Shown here: one piece after another, positions 32,601 to 41,833 of the stretch
Position numbering within the stretch: position 1 is the stretch's first letter
Layout: each line of letters opens with the position of its first letter
Source: Haematococcus lacustris
Lineage: Eukaryota; Chlorophyta; Chlorophyceae; Chlamydomonadales; Haematococcaceae
Assembly (NCBI GenBank): GCA_030144725.1
Contig: JASKMD010000029.1
Location: forward strand, 10,656,663-10,720,662
DNA: 64,000 nt
Reading direction: 5' to 3'
The notes under the pieces: generated by a model
The model's input: the letters and a program-made list of their open reading frames with translations, nothing else
What the model was told of the DNA's origin: nothing
Database searches by the model: none
Made by a program: the position numbers and the translations under genes

Positions 32601-35600
32601 AGCGGCGTGAGCAGCGGGCTGTCAGGGAGGACGTGGTCATTGCCTGCTAGGCCAACAGCCTGCACTGATGCCTGGGCCGCACGGTTCCAGGTCACGAGCA
32701 CACCACCCACAGGCCTATGTTGCGCCCTGCCAGCCTGTTCAACCTGCCCAGCCACATGCCACATGGGTGGCAGCTGCTTCATGATGCCATGTGCTGGCAA
32801 GCGGGTGATGTATCCCAGCAAGCGTAGCCGGTATTGTTGTGAATGCGCAGGAGTGGCCGGCTGCCTCGGAACCCAGGATGCGGTGTAGGCAAGTGGTGAT
32901 AAACACATAGAGTTGTCGCAGATGGGATAAGACGGCTACTGGGACAGACCCAATGACTTGGCGGCTGCGCATGGCTGACTGGTACCATTGGACCCTGCAA
33001 TTCACCCAACCACAGCTAGCGTGGCTGTATACCTTGGCCGCTGCTAAAGCGTCACACAACCGTATATTGTCACGGGATACCCAAGTTGCTTGCAAAGGCC
33101 ACCGCCCGTCAGCGGGGCGCAGGCCAGCGGCGAGGCAGGGTGGTGCTTGTGGATGAGCACCGCACCAGCCGGGTCAGCTCAGCAGTGAATGGCAAGCAGC
33201 CCTGTGAGGATGAGCTGAACAAACTCAGTGCCACAAGGCTTGCAGGCTGGAAGCCCCCAGCAGGGCAGGTGGAACCCCGCCTGGTGCGCCCAGCCTGGAG
33301 CCAGGAGCGTGACCAGCCAGTGCGGGGCCTGATGTGGTGCCCTGTAGTGGCCCCCCGCAAGCCCCCACAGGCCCCACGGAGCAGCCAGTCAGCCACACAG
33401 CCAGCAGCATCAGAGCCAGGGCCCAGCACTCCCCCTCCAGCCAAGCGCAGCAAGCCGGCAGCTGAGCCCACCAAGGGCAGAGGCAAGGGCAAGGGCAAGG
33501 CTGCCAAAGCCAAGCCAGCTCCACAGCCAGGCAGGTGGCTGGACAGGGACTGCAATGCAGCATTGAACATGCAGCGCATTGGGGAGAGCAGGTGGCGTCC
33601 ACTGGAGCTGTGCTACTGGCCAGACCAGGCAGCTCTGCCAGCCAAGGGCAAGGAGTACCCTGGCCTGGGCTACAAGCGGCTGCGAGATAAGCCACCGAAG
33701 GCCCAGCAGCAGCAGCAGCAGCCTGCTGAGGCACAGTAGTGTGTGTGTCCCCCCATTTGAGCTGTCATCAGCTTACAGTTAGTGCATGTTTTGTCATGCC
33801 AAGTCTACACGATAGCCCTAATGGGTCAGGCAATAATGTAGGTGGTAGGCGGCTCATGTGCCATGTGCACTGGGTTTACTCCACACAGCCCAATAACACC
33901 ACTTGAGTCGGGCCACTATTGCCCACTAGCATATTCCAGGTAGTGACTGCTAGTGGCTACTACTGGTCCGGCTCAAATGGAGGCCCTAGTGAGGGACAAG
34001 GGGGCTGACTGGTACCAAGGGTTGTGGGAGGAGTGGTATGTGTGTGGGGGTTATGGGAGGGTCTAGGGCCAACAATGCTGAAGGCAAGCAAGGGAAGGTA
34101 GCGGATTAGGAGGTGGTGGGTGGCAGGCCGTGTGCCTCTGTGCCATGACCTACTGGGCGCTCATGTTCGGGTGCTGTTGCCCCGTACACCAAAGCACTAA
34201 GCTCTGCCCACCCGAATGGGACAAAGACCAAAAGAGACGGAACGGATGTGTGGTCACAGTAACTCCACCCACCTACACTCTCCTCCCCGACACCCCACCT
34301 ACACTCTCAGCGTGCTCACTGCAGAGTTGTAGAGGTAAGTAAGGGAGTGGTGCGGCAGTGGTGCAGCCATGGGCAGCAGGAACAGTCTGTGGTGCAGGCT
34401 CAGCCAAGGTCCCAAGGATGGCCGGAGTGATGGCAGGCAGGAACAGAGCAGCACCGATGCCAGGCAGGAGGCAGGTGAGGAGGCGGTGGCCTGCATTTCA
34501 TACGCACACCCACATGGCCGAAACTGTGACGATGTCTTCGCAGCCTTGTACACTGTCATGGGCTGCAGGGCTCTGGGCCACCACCATGTCTTCAGTCAAG
34601 GAGTCCGTGGCCAACACCACGTTGGCAGGCACCAGCAGCTGGTAATCCAGCCCCTCCTCCCTCAAGCGGCTCAACAGCACATCCTGAGCTGCACGGGCAT
34701 GGATGCAGAAAAGTCATTGTATGCTATGATGGTGAGGGGTGCCGCCATCACTCTAGCGACTACATACACTCAGTTCCACAGGCTTAACATCAAGCATCAG
34801 CCAGCTAGTAGCCTGAGTCAAACTTTGACCAATGCCTTATACCCAGCCAAACATAGCTCATTCAACACGGAACAACATGTTCAACTGTGGGTAACCTCAC
34901 TCAGCTGCTACAATCAAGTTGAAGCGCCCTCGGTCGCACTCTTCATGGCCACAGACCCCACACTGGTGGCACGTTCCCTCCAAAGACCAGTGGGAACCCC
35001 ATCAAAACTAAAAGCTTTATGTTTCTAAGACATACAGCCTGTCCAAACTAGGCAACGCTATGGTGATGGGTTGTTGCGGGCCCGACCATCAATACCCCAG
35101 TAACATTGCACACGGCAAGGGAAGCTCAATAATGTCAGGCAGTGCGAGGGCTAGCCAAACATCATCAGGCAAGCCAGGACCCACACCCAGCGCTAGTGGC
35201 CTCCTTACTAGATGAAGGAAAAGTCAGACAAGGGTACTAGACCATTATCGGATCAGGTGAATCTGCCCACCTTGAAACATGAGGCCTAGGTCCACAGACG
35301 CAATTACCCCTCCCCAGAAGCGTGCGCGGCGGACTGGGTCGTAGCATCCAGCAGGGTTGGGGCAGTACGACACGTCACGGTTCATGCCAAACAGCTCTGT
35401 GGCAGAGACCTGCAGGGGGCAGGGCTGACCAGGCACTGTGCTGCTGCCCAAGCACTCGACTGCCTGGCACAAGGGGGCAGGGCAGACAAGAGGTTGAGCT
35501 AGGCCAGGCTCATGGCTGGTACAAGGACACGTACATTTGCAATGGTTATGGGCAGCCCGATGTTCACATGGACCTGACCACTGGGCCGGGTGAAAAACTG

Positions 35601-38396
35601 GAGAAGGGGGATGTCCTGTGCAAAGGCCGTGGCAAACCTGCACAGGTGGCACGGCCAAACAACCCATCACCATAGCGTTGCTGTGGTGGACATGTGTCAC
35701 GGCCTGGCAGCGGCTTTGACCCGTGAGACCCCCGCCACAGTGACACAGTGCACAACAGCTGACACAGTGCACAACACGCATTGATGCAGTATGGCATCCA
35801 CTGTGTCAGCAGAAGTTGCAGCCAGAACGTAGCAGGAGGCAGCAAAGGCATGCCCAGAATGCAGTGCAGGTGTGGCGGCTGCCCTGGTCATGTCATAGCC
35901 CATGCCCTCCAACCTGGGGTCCCTGCCAAATGGAGTGTTCAAGAAGTCAAGGCCGATTGCGCTGGCTCCAGCAGGGTAGTTGGGGTAGGTCATCAGTATG
36001 CGCCCCATGGGCAGCAGTGATAGGTAGATAGAAGGGCCCGGGCCCTGAACAGGCCATGACAGCAGCAGCAGCAGCAGTAGCAGCGGCACGGGGCGGCAGC
36101 AGCATCAGCAGCAGCGGCGGCGGCGGCAACAGCAGGTGTAGGCAGGGGGAGGTAGACCAGACAAGTAGTTGGGGTGTGAAGACCACCAGCCAGAAAAGGG
36201 TTGCAGCATTGCTCACATAGCTGGCATCAAGGCTCAGGTGAGGCATGCCAGCAGCACCTATGGTAGACACATAAGGTTCCCGAAGCAGCAGAGTTTCGTC
36301 CACCCTCCACCCCCCTTACACCTTGCCTGCCACAGACTGTCATGGACTAGGTTGCAATGAACAGCATGACTGACTGCCCACCAAGCTGCCTGTTACACTT
36401 CTTGGCTGCGCTCACTCTGTAGGGACTTAAGACAGGCCCGGCACACACCACAACAGGCACTAGCCTGTAGGACTGCTCCTAGCCTCAAGGCCAGGGAGAG
36501 GGGGCACGCCCAGACTGCAGAGCAGGTGTGGCGGCTGCCCTAGCCCGGACCCTGCAATTCACCCAACCACAGCTAGCGTGGCTGTACACCTTGGCCGCTG
36601 CTAAAGCGTCACACAACCGTATATTGTCACGGAAAACCCAAGTTGCTTGCAGAGGCCACCAGGGGTGGGTGGGGTGCTGATGCGGTGCTGCGAGCCTGCT
36701 GCAAGGTGGTGTGCAGGCCCAGGGGCGCAGGCCAGCGGCGAGGCAGGGTGGTGCTTGTGGATGAGCACCGCACCAGCCGGGTCAGCTCAGCAGTGAATGG
36801 CAAGCAGCCCTGTGAGGAGGAGCTGAACAAACTCAGTGCCACAAGGCCTGCAGGCTGGAAGCCCCCAGCAGGGCAGGTGGAACCCCGCCTGGTGCGCCCA
36901 GCCTGGAGCCAGGAGCGTGACCAGCCAGTGCGGGGCCTGGTGTGGTGCCCTGTAGTAGCCCCCCCGCAAGCCCCCACAGGCCCCACGGAGCAGCCAGTCA
37001 GCCACACAGCCAGCAGCCTCAGAGCCAGGGCCCAGCACTCCCCCTCCAGCCAAGCGCAGCAAGCCGGCAGCTGGGCCCACCAAGGGCAGAGGCAAGGGCA
37101 AGGGCAAGGCTGCCAAAGCCAAGCCAGCACCACAGCCAGGCAGGTGGCTGGACAGGGACTGCAATGCAGCATTGAACATGCAGCGCATTGGGGAGAGCAG
37201 GTGGCGTCCACTGGAGCTGTGCTTCTGGCCATACCAGGGAGCTCTGCCAGCCAAGGGCAAGGAGTACCCTGGCCTGGGCTACAAGCGGCTGCGAGATAAG
37301 CCACCAAAAGCCCAGCAGCAGCAGCAGCAGCCTGCTGAGGCACAGTAGTGTGTGTGTCCCCCCATCTGAGCTGTCATCAGCTTACAATTAGTGCATGTTT
37401 TGTCATGCCAAGTCTACACGATAGCCCTAACGGGTCAGGCAATAATGTAGGTGGTAGGCGGCTCATGTGCCATGTGCACTGGGTTTACTCCACACAACCC
37501 AATAACACCATTTGAGTCGGGCCACTATTGCCCACTACTATATTCCCGGTAGTGGCTGCTAGTGGCTACTACTGATCCGGCTCAAATGGAGGCCCTAGTG
37601 AGGGACAAAGGGGCTGCTGCTAGCCTGGACATATATGTGACTGTACGTGGCTGTGAGTGGCTGTGGGTTTGTGAGCTGGTGGCCGCTACTGCCTTGACTG
37701 CTCTTTCATCCATTTGATAGCCTACATGCATTATGAACCAGGTTTGGACTGTGGTTGTGCTCCTAGAGACAGACCACCTTTGCTGCCTGCCTGCCTGTCG
37801 CCCTGCTCGCCCACTGACTTGTCTCATCACCGACCCGTTGTCCCTGCTGCCATGCCCATGCCCAGTCCACCTGGAAACGTAGCTCACTGCTTCAAAGTAG
37901 ACTCCCATGGCCACTCACTCTGGCAATCAATTCTGCTGCAGTTTGGTTGAACAGCTTCCTCAAGTCAGGCACAAAGGGGGCGGCCAGCACCTGCCCATCA
38001 GCACAGCAAGAGCGTTAGTCAGCTTCACGTAGGGCAGCTCAAGGGGAGGTGCATGGTTTGCAAGACCGTAGCTCACATGGTGCAGGAAAGCAGGCACAGC
38101 ACCAGGTGTGGATTGAATACAAGGGTAAGCGTACCAGCACCTGGCACCATCCTATTGCCATCTGGCATGACCAAGCTAGCCCACACGAGATTGGGCCTGC
38201 CAGCTGCTGCACTGGCCCAACCAGTCTCAGCATCCCACCACACCTGAGCCTTGAGAGCAAGAACCATCCAGTACCCCTCACGAAACATTTGCGCTATGCC
38301 CTCCACTGCCAAGCCTGCCAGCTGCCTGTCGATGTTCTGCTGGGCACTTGCTTGCTGCTTGGCGGCATAAGCCACCGCAAACTCAGTGACCCCAAC
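26611..38396 (-). CDS. CHASE-domain class III nucleotide cyclase
   Basis: A membrane receptor cyclase producing cAMP or cGMP. Minus-strand exons with consistent phase: 38148-38396, 37919-37990, 35914-36044, 35535-35637, 35271-35409, 34554-34688, 32484-32618, 29882-30021, 29461-29577, 27937-28093, 27360-27487, 26857-27218, 26611-26659 (TAG). The first exons form an extracellular CHASE sensor (APFVPDLRKLF, MTYPNYPAGASAIGLD, RARFWGGVIASVDL). Exon 32484-32618 adds a membrane segment (IPLLATMPLLCIILA). The catalytic domain follows: ML-P-x-A-A-A-R-C-L-A-A-G, metal Asp in FADI, second Asp in VEIVGD, Asn/Arg in GNTTNVAARMES, and the C-terminal IKGKGLMNTFWL. The position that sets substrate is Glu (VEIVG), as in guanylyl cyclases, paired with Thr (VTLIGN). 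The 5' start is unresolved; a hydrophobic stretch (SVLLLLTAQVGV) lies at about 38400. Introns contain Fanzor-like insertions. Confidence 0.9.
29030..29200 (-). repeat. Dispersed repeat R (three copies)
   Basis: A segment containing GGAACAACATGT-like sequence and the frame EQHVxLWVISLS recurs at about 34860-34990 (+) and 59217-59330 (+, with stops). All three read as related short protein-like segments (NQVEASSVAP), so they are likely fragments of one mobile element or gene family. This copy lies in a cyclase intron. Confidence 0.6.
30258..30375 (+). repeat. Solo 3' tail of the Fanzor-like element
   Basis: Matches only the terminal about 120 bp of the Fanzor-like elements (AGGTGGTGGGCGACCATG ... 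GGTCCCTAGTGAGGG; compare 32030-32145 and 33840-34000). A tail without body fits a severely 5'-truncated copy. Confidence 0.6.
30509..32150 (+). pseudogene. Fanzor/TnpB-like element F1, broken
   Basis: The longest copy of the family. It opens with an ATG and a Lys-rich, nuclear-signal-like exon (MSSKKRKNTAKAKA, 30509-30625, GTTTGA donor). Further in are VVFFGTAGIGTG, a degraded HTSRVSSA block (GEHHTS where the other copies read DEHRTS), a Lys/Gly-rich linker (KGKGKGKGKAAKAK) and the motif WLDRDCNAAWNMQRIGE at about 31690, ending at a TAG at 31927-31929. D-R-D-x-N-A-A-x-N is the RuvC-III signature of TnpB/Fanzor RNA-guided nucleases, and D-E-x-R-T-S resembles the start of their zinc ribbon. Several in-frame stops and a frame change before the linker make it inactive. 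It lies in the intron between exons 32484-32618 and 29882-30021 of the cyclase. Confidence 0.6.
32988..34002 (+). mobile_element. Fanzor-like element F2 with 15-bp target duplication
   Basis: A 1,015-bp insert flanked by the perfect direct repeat GGCTGACTGGTACCA (32973-32987 and 34003-34017). It starts TTGGACCCTGCAATTCACCC and ends GTGAGGGACAAGGG. An intact frame to a TAG at 33739 carries VLVDEHRTSRVSSA, a Pro/Lys-rich linker, WLDRDCNAALNMQRIGE, then YKRLRDKPPKAQ and poly-Gln. This equals the C-terminal zinc-ribbon/RuvC-III part of Fanzor/TnpB-like proteins without RuvC-I. The expected C-x-x-C after R-T-S is replaced by S-S-A-V, so the metal site is doubtful. Compared with F3 it lacks about 60 bp upstream of GGGGCGCAGGCC. 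It lies in the cyclase intron 32619-34553. Confidence 0.72.
34018..34553. other. Remainder of cyclase intron
   Basis: No element recognised. A GTAAGT and several short plus-strand frames occur but match no family. Repeat R copy 2 lies on the far side of the next exon (34860-34990). Confidence 0.4.
36559..37609 (+). mobile_element. Fanzor-like element F3
   Basis: Nearly identical to F2, from GGACCCTGCAATTCACCC to GTGAGGGACAAAGG. It retains the extra segment GADAVLRACCKVVCRPRG before VLVDEHRTSRVSSA. One extra C in a C run near 36960 shifts the frame before the linker, so the RuvC-III motif WLDRDCNAALNM (about 37145-37180) is in another frame. Flanks show only an imperfect repeat (GGCTGC-CTAGCC on both sides). 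It lies in the cyclase intron 36045-37918. Confidence 0.68.
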
Positions 38397-38542
38397 CTGT
38401 GCGGTGAGCAGTAGCAATACACTGTGAGCCGCCTCGTCCGGGTGTGGCCTGGCTGCAGACCAGCTGGAGCTAGGCACTGCATTAGTTGTGGCTTGCACAG
38501 CTCACAGGCTCGTTCTATCTGCTGCATTCTAGTAGTTGCATT

Positions 38543-38872
38543 CTAGAGCTTGCGCGTCGTACCAGGACAAACAGTAGACACAACGGCGCAATCCACACCA
38601 CGGGATGAGAGCGAAACAAGCAAATCGCCATCTACAACACAAGGTTTCGCAGGACCTCGCATTACTTGTCGAAGTCCGACTTTTAATGCACGGACGGTCA
38701 GATTGTCAAGCACACTGTCCCAGACCTTGGCGAGCACTCGGAACTCGTTTATTTTCCTTTGGAGAAACATCGCTGCCCTGGTGCGGAGACATGTAGTGCG
38801 CAGCGGATCATCATCAATCAAGCCAACATCACTGTTTCTCGTCTGGCTGCTGCTTACGCCGCCACGCCCCAT
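38543..38872 (-). CDS. Hypothetical 109-residue protein
   Basis: An ATG-to-TAG frame starting MGRGGVSSSQTRN, with a plausible helix-rich middle (MFLQRKINEFRVLAKVWDS). No recognised domain. The reverse strand also has an open frame, so coding is uncertain. It lies immediately upstream of the cyclase 5' region on the same strand and could instead be part of its 5' sequence or of a repeat. Confidence 0.3.
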   Translation of the reverse strand: MGRGGVSSSQTRNSDVGLIDDDPLRTTCLRTRAAMFLQRKINEFRVLAKVWDSVLDNLTVRALKVGLRQVMRGPAKPCVVDGDLLVSLSSRGVDCAVVSTVCPGTTRKL

Positions 38873-39785
38873 CGCAACGCTTACCAGTGGTAGCTACCTG
38901 GGGTTACAGGAGCTTGCTCTAGATTTATTATAATTCACCATGACACGCCTTGACACCGTTTCCTGCAAAACTATGTATGTTGCAATAATACGCGCTAAAT
39001 ACCTAAGTACGCTAATACCTAAATACTCAGATGCTGGACAACCGCACCTATCACCGGTGTCAGCCAAGATCTGCATCGGGCATGACTCACAACAGACTGG
39101 CTTTCTTTCCTTCACGTTATACCCTGGCAGTAGACGCCCTGAGGGTCAGGGCCGCCAAACTGCCTTGAAAAGGGGGTGTTTCCTTTTCACGAGGTTTATT
39201 TCTCGCACAGTTTGCGGATTTGCGGATGAAGCACATCAGTATGAAGAGGGCTCGCTTGGCTACACGGAATGGCTGTCCTGAGCGTCCATGACTATGTATA
39301 TGATGCACTGCTTAGGCGTGAACTCGGGTTGGTACATGGGGTTGGTAATATGCATGCAAATACTCTCTCAATACTGCACTGTTTTCGATAGCGTTTGTCA
39401 CATTGCCACATTGGGGGGAGGTGGGCCCGGTGCCACATTCCCGTGATCGTGTTCCGATCCGACTGCTGCTGCCGACGCGCATGCTGTGTAGAGCAGCCTA
39501 TACGACGCGGGCGGTCGCAGCGATGACTGCATGCCCCGAACCGGCTCAAATTTGAATCACTAACTTTGATGCTTTGCTGTGCACGGCCTACTGACTGCGT
39601 AATTATTCTGGATAGGTGAAAGGTAGCTGGCTGTGTTGGCTACATTGTAAACCATCTAGCATAGCATATGACGCAGTGAGTGCAGAGTATCAGCCGTCCT
39701 ACTGCCAAGGGTCGGTTTCCTGTCATTTTCTGTTAGTTGGGAACACCTGAGCTGAGGGTGTCCGGTGGTGGGCGCTACCACATGT
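38873..39785. other. No gene; contains dispersed repeat copy 2
   Basis: 39340-39409 is the inverted partner of 2833-2902. The rest is unique-looking and A/T-richer than its surroundings, without a recognisable gene. Confidence 0.5.
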
Positions 39786-41032
39786 GGTCACCCCGGCCAT
39801 TGGCCATGCCAATCCGTGCCAGGCCTGCCGCTCGCACCACGCCCTAGTGGAGGGTAGCGGAGGCTATCGCGGTAGCTCGCGCGCGCTAAAACTCGCGTTT
39901 TCCACTGAAGCCTCCCAGATCACTCCGCCCGCCATTCCCGCGGACTGTGAACATGGTCGCTCGCTGCAGCCTGGGGCTCAACGGGGTGCGACCGTACGTG
40001 GGTCGCAGGGCGAAGCGCAAGATTCCCTGGGTTGGGTCGGGACCCCTCATGGCCCGGGCCCTTCCTGACACCTGGCCCGGGCCCTTCTGACACCTAAGCC
40101 GGGACCTGCCTGACCCTCCCTCCAAGCATGCACAGCATCTCACTGAGGTGTCAGCAGCACCGTGCGTGGACTTTGTTTCGCTACCGTGTACTCTGGTGAA
40201 GCCTTGACCCCATCATTCTAGGGCTTCTGTCAAGACCATCAACTTTTTGGCCTTTGGTCCTTTCCACGTGCTTCCACCTTTCACAAATAGCTGGGCGAGT
40301 CTATATTCTGGGATGTAGCCCAGGCAAGCTCTATCACCTTGTGTGGTACATACAATGACAAAATGTGGCAGAGGGTGAATGTGGCATGGGGCGATCTCAT
40401 CACAGGGGCCGATTGGCGGCGTCCTGGGTTCATCCCCGACGGGGTGGACCCTGTGCTACCGTTGGGCGCCCTCATCGCTACATTTCTCGCACGATGCGCG
40501 AAGTTGATACCGAAAAATGCGATGAGCCCTCCTGGACCCCGACGTCGCGCTGCCTTGGCACACCATAAAGCGATACGTGCCAAGCTTGTAAGTAGTGGCA
40601 GTGGCAGTGCCGGAGACCTCCATTGTGGCGGGCGCCGCGGACGCCACGGAAAAAATGACAGTGCCATGCACCCAACTTGCACCGACTTGAGCGAAGCGTG
40701 GCGTGACTCAGTCTCGTGGTGTAGTAACAGGGCGTGGCAGCACGGCTCACTGCGATGGCCTGCGGCGCACTACGAGCCTGCCTCTTTAGTGCGAACTTTG
40801 CTACGGATGCCACGGAGCGCCTCGCCACCCTGCTGTTGTAGGTGGGTCGCTGCTTGTTTGCGCTATCTCAAGTTTCGACCTGGTGGCGGGCGGAGTGATC
40901 TGGGAGGCTTCAGTCTAAAACGCGAGTTTTAGCGCGCGCGAGTTACCGCGATAGCCTTCGCTACCCTCCACTAGGGCGTGGTGCGAGCGGCAGGCTCGGC
41001 ACGGATTGGCATGGCCAATGGCCGGGGTGACC
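39786..41032. mobile_element. 1.25-kb TIR element, 148-bp arms
   Basis: 39786-39933 and 40885-41032 are inverted copies of equal length with few mismatches, both beginning GGTCACCCCGGCCATTGG. A 4-bp direct repeat ATGT flanks the element (39782-39785, 41033-41036). The interior holds a frame at 40339-40932 with no recognised transposase. Long TIRs with a non-transposase interior fit a non-autonomous DNA element; a 4-bp duplication excludes the usual Mutator (9-10 bp) and hAT (8 bp) patterns if it is the real duplication. Confidence 0.85.
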
Positions 41033-41138
41033 ATGTCGGTTGCTGGCAGTTATGCGGCTTGACGACAGACGACAGGCCCCTCCCAACAGGACCGGTTGGA
41101 CGGTACCCTGAGGCACACCGTAGCACATCCAAATGTTT

Positions 41139-41638
41139 NNNNNNNNNNNNNNNNNNNNNNNNNNNNNNNNNNNNNNNNNNNNNNNNNNNNNNNNNNNNNN
41201 NNNNNNNNNNNNNNNNNNNNNNNNNNNNNNNNNNNNNNNNNNNNNNNNNNNNNNNNNNNNNNNNNNNNNNNNNNNNNNNNNNNNNNNNNNNNNNNNNNNN
41301 NNNNNNNNNNNNNNNNNNNNNNNNNNNNNNNNNNNNNNNNNNNNNNNNNNNNNNNNNNNNNNNNNNNNNNNNNNNNNNNNNNNNNNNNNNNNNNNNNNNN
41401 NNNNNNNNNNNNNNNNNNNNNNNNNNNNNNNNNNNNNNNNNNNNNNNNNNNNNNNNNNNNNNNNNNNNNNNNNNNNNNNNNNNNNNNNNNNNNNNNNNNN
41501 NNNNNNNNNNNNNNNNNNNNNNNNNNNNNNNNNNNNNNNNNNNNNNNNNNNNNNNNNNNNNNNNNNNNNNNNNNNNNNNNNNNNNNNNNNNNNNNNNNNN
41601 NNNNNNNNNNNNNNNNNNNNNNNNNNNNNNNNNNNNNN
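41139..41638. other. Scaffold gap, 500 N
   Basis: Exactly 500 N. The minus-strand VIP1 gene is interrupted here: its last visible exon is 41834-41921. Confidence 0.99.
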
Positions 41639-41679
41639 AGCTGCAGGGTGGCAGGGCAGCAGGGGTGGCAGGGAGGTCA

Positions 41680-41822
41680 GGGTCAGGGTCAGGGGTCAGG
41701 GTCAGGGTCAGGGTCAGGGTCAGGGTCAGGGTCAGGGTCAGGGTCAGGTCAGGGTCAGGGTCAGGGTCAGGGTCAGGGTCAGGGTCAGGGTCAGGGTCAG
41801 GGTCAGGGTCAGGGTCAGGGTG
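41680..41822. repeat. (GGGTCA)n hexamer array
   Basis: About 23 copies of GGGTCA with one extra G and one dropped G, in the last VIP1 intron before the gap. The hexamer is not the TTTAGGG or TTTTAGGG telomere repeat of green algae. Confidence 0.95.
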
Positions 41823-41833
41823 TCCGCTCTGAC

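Noticed and set aside
41680..41822. Telomere-like GGGTCA hexamer
   Set aside because: Green-algal telomeres are TTTAGGG or TTTTAGGG; this array is internal to a VIP1 intron.
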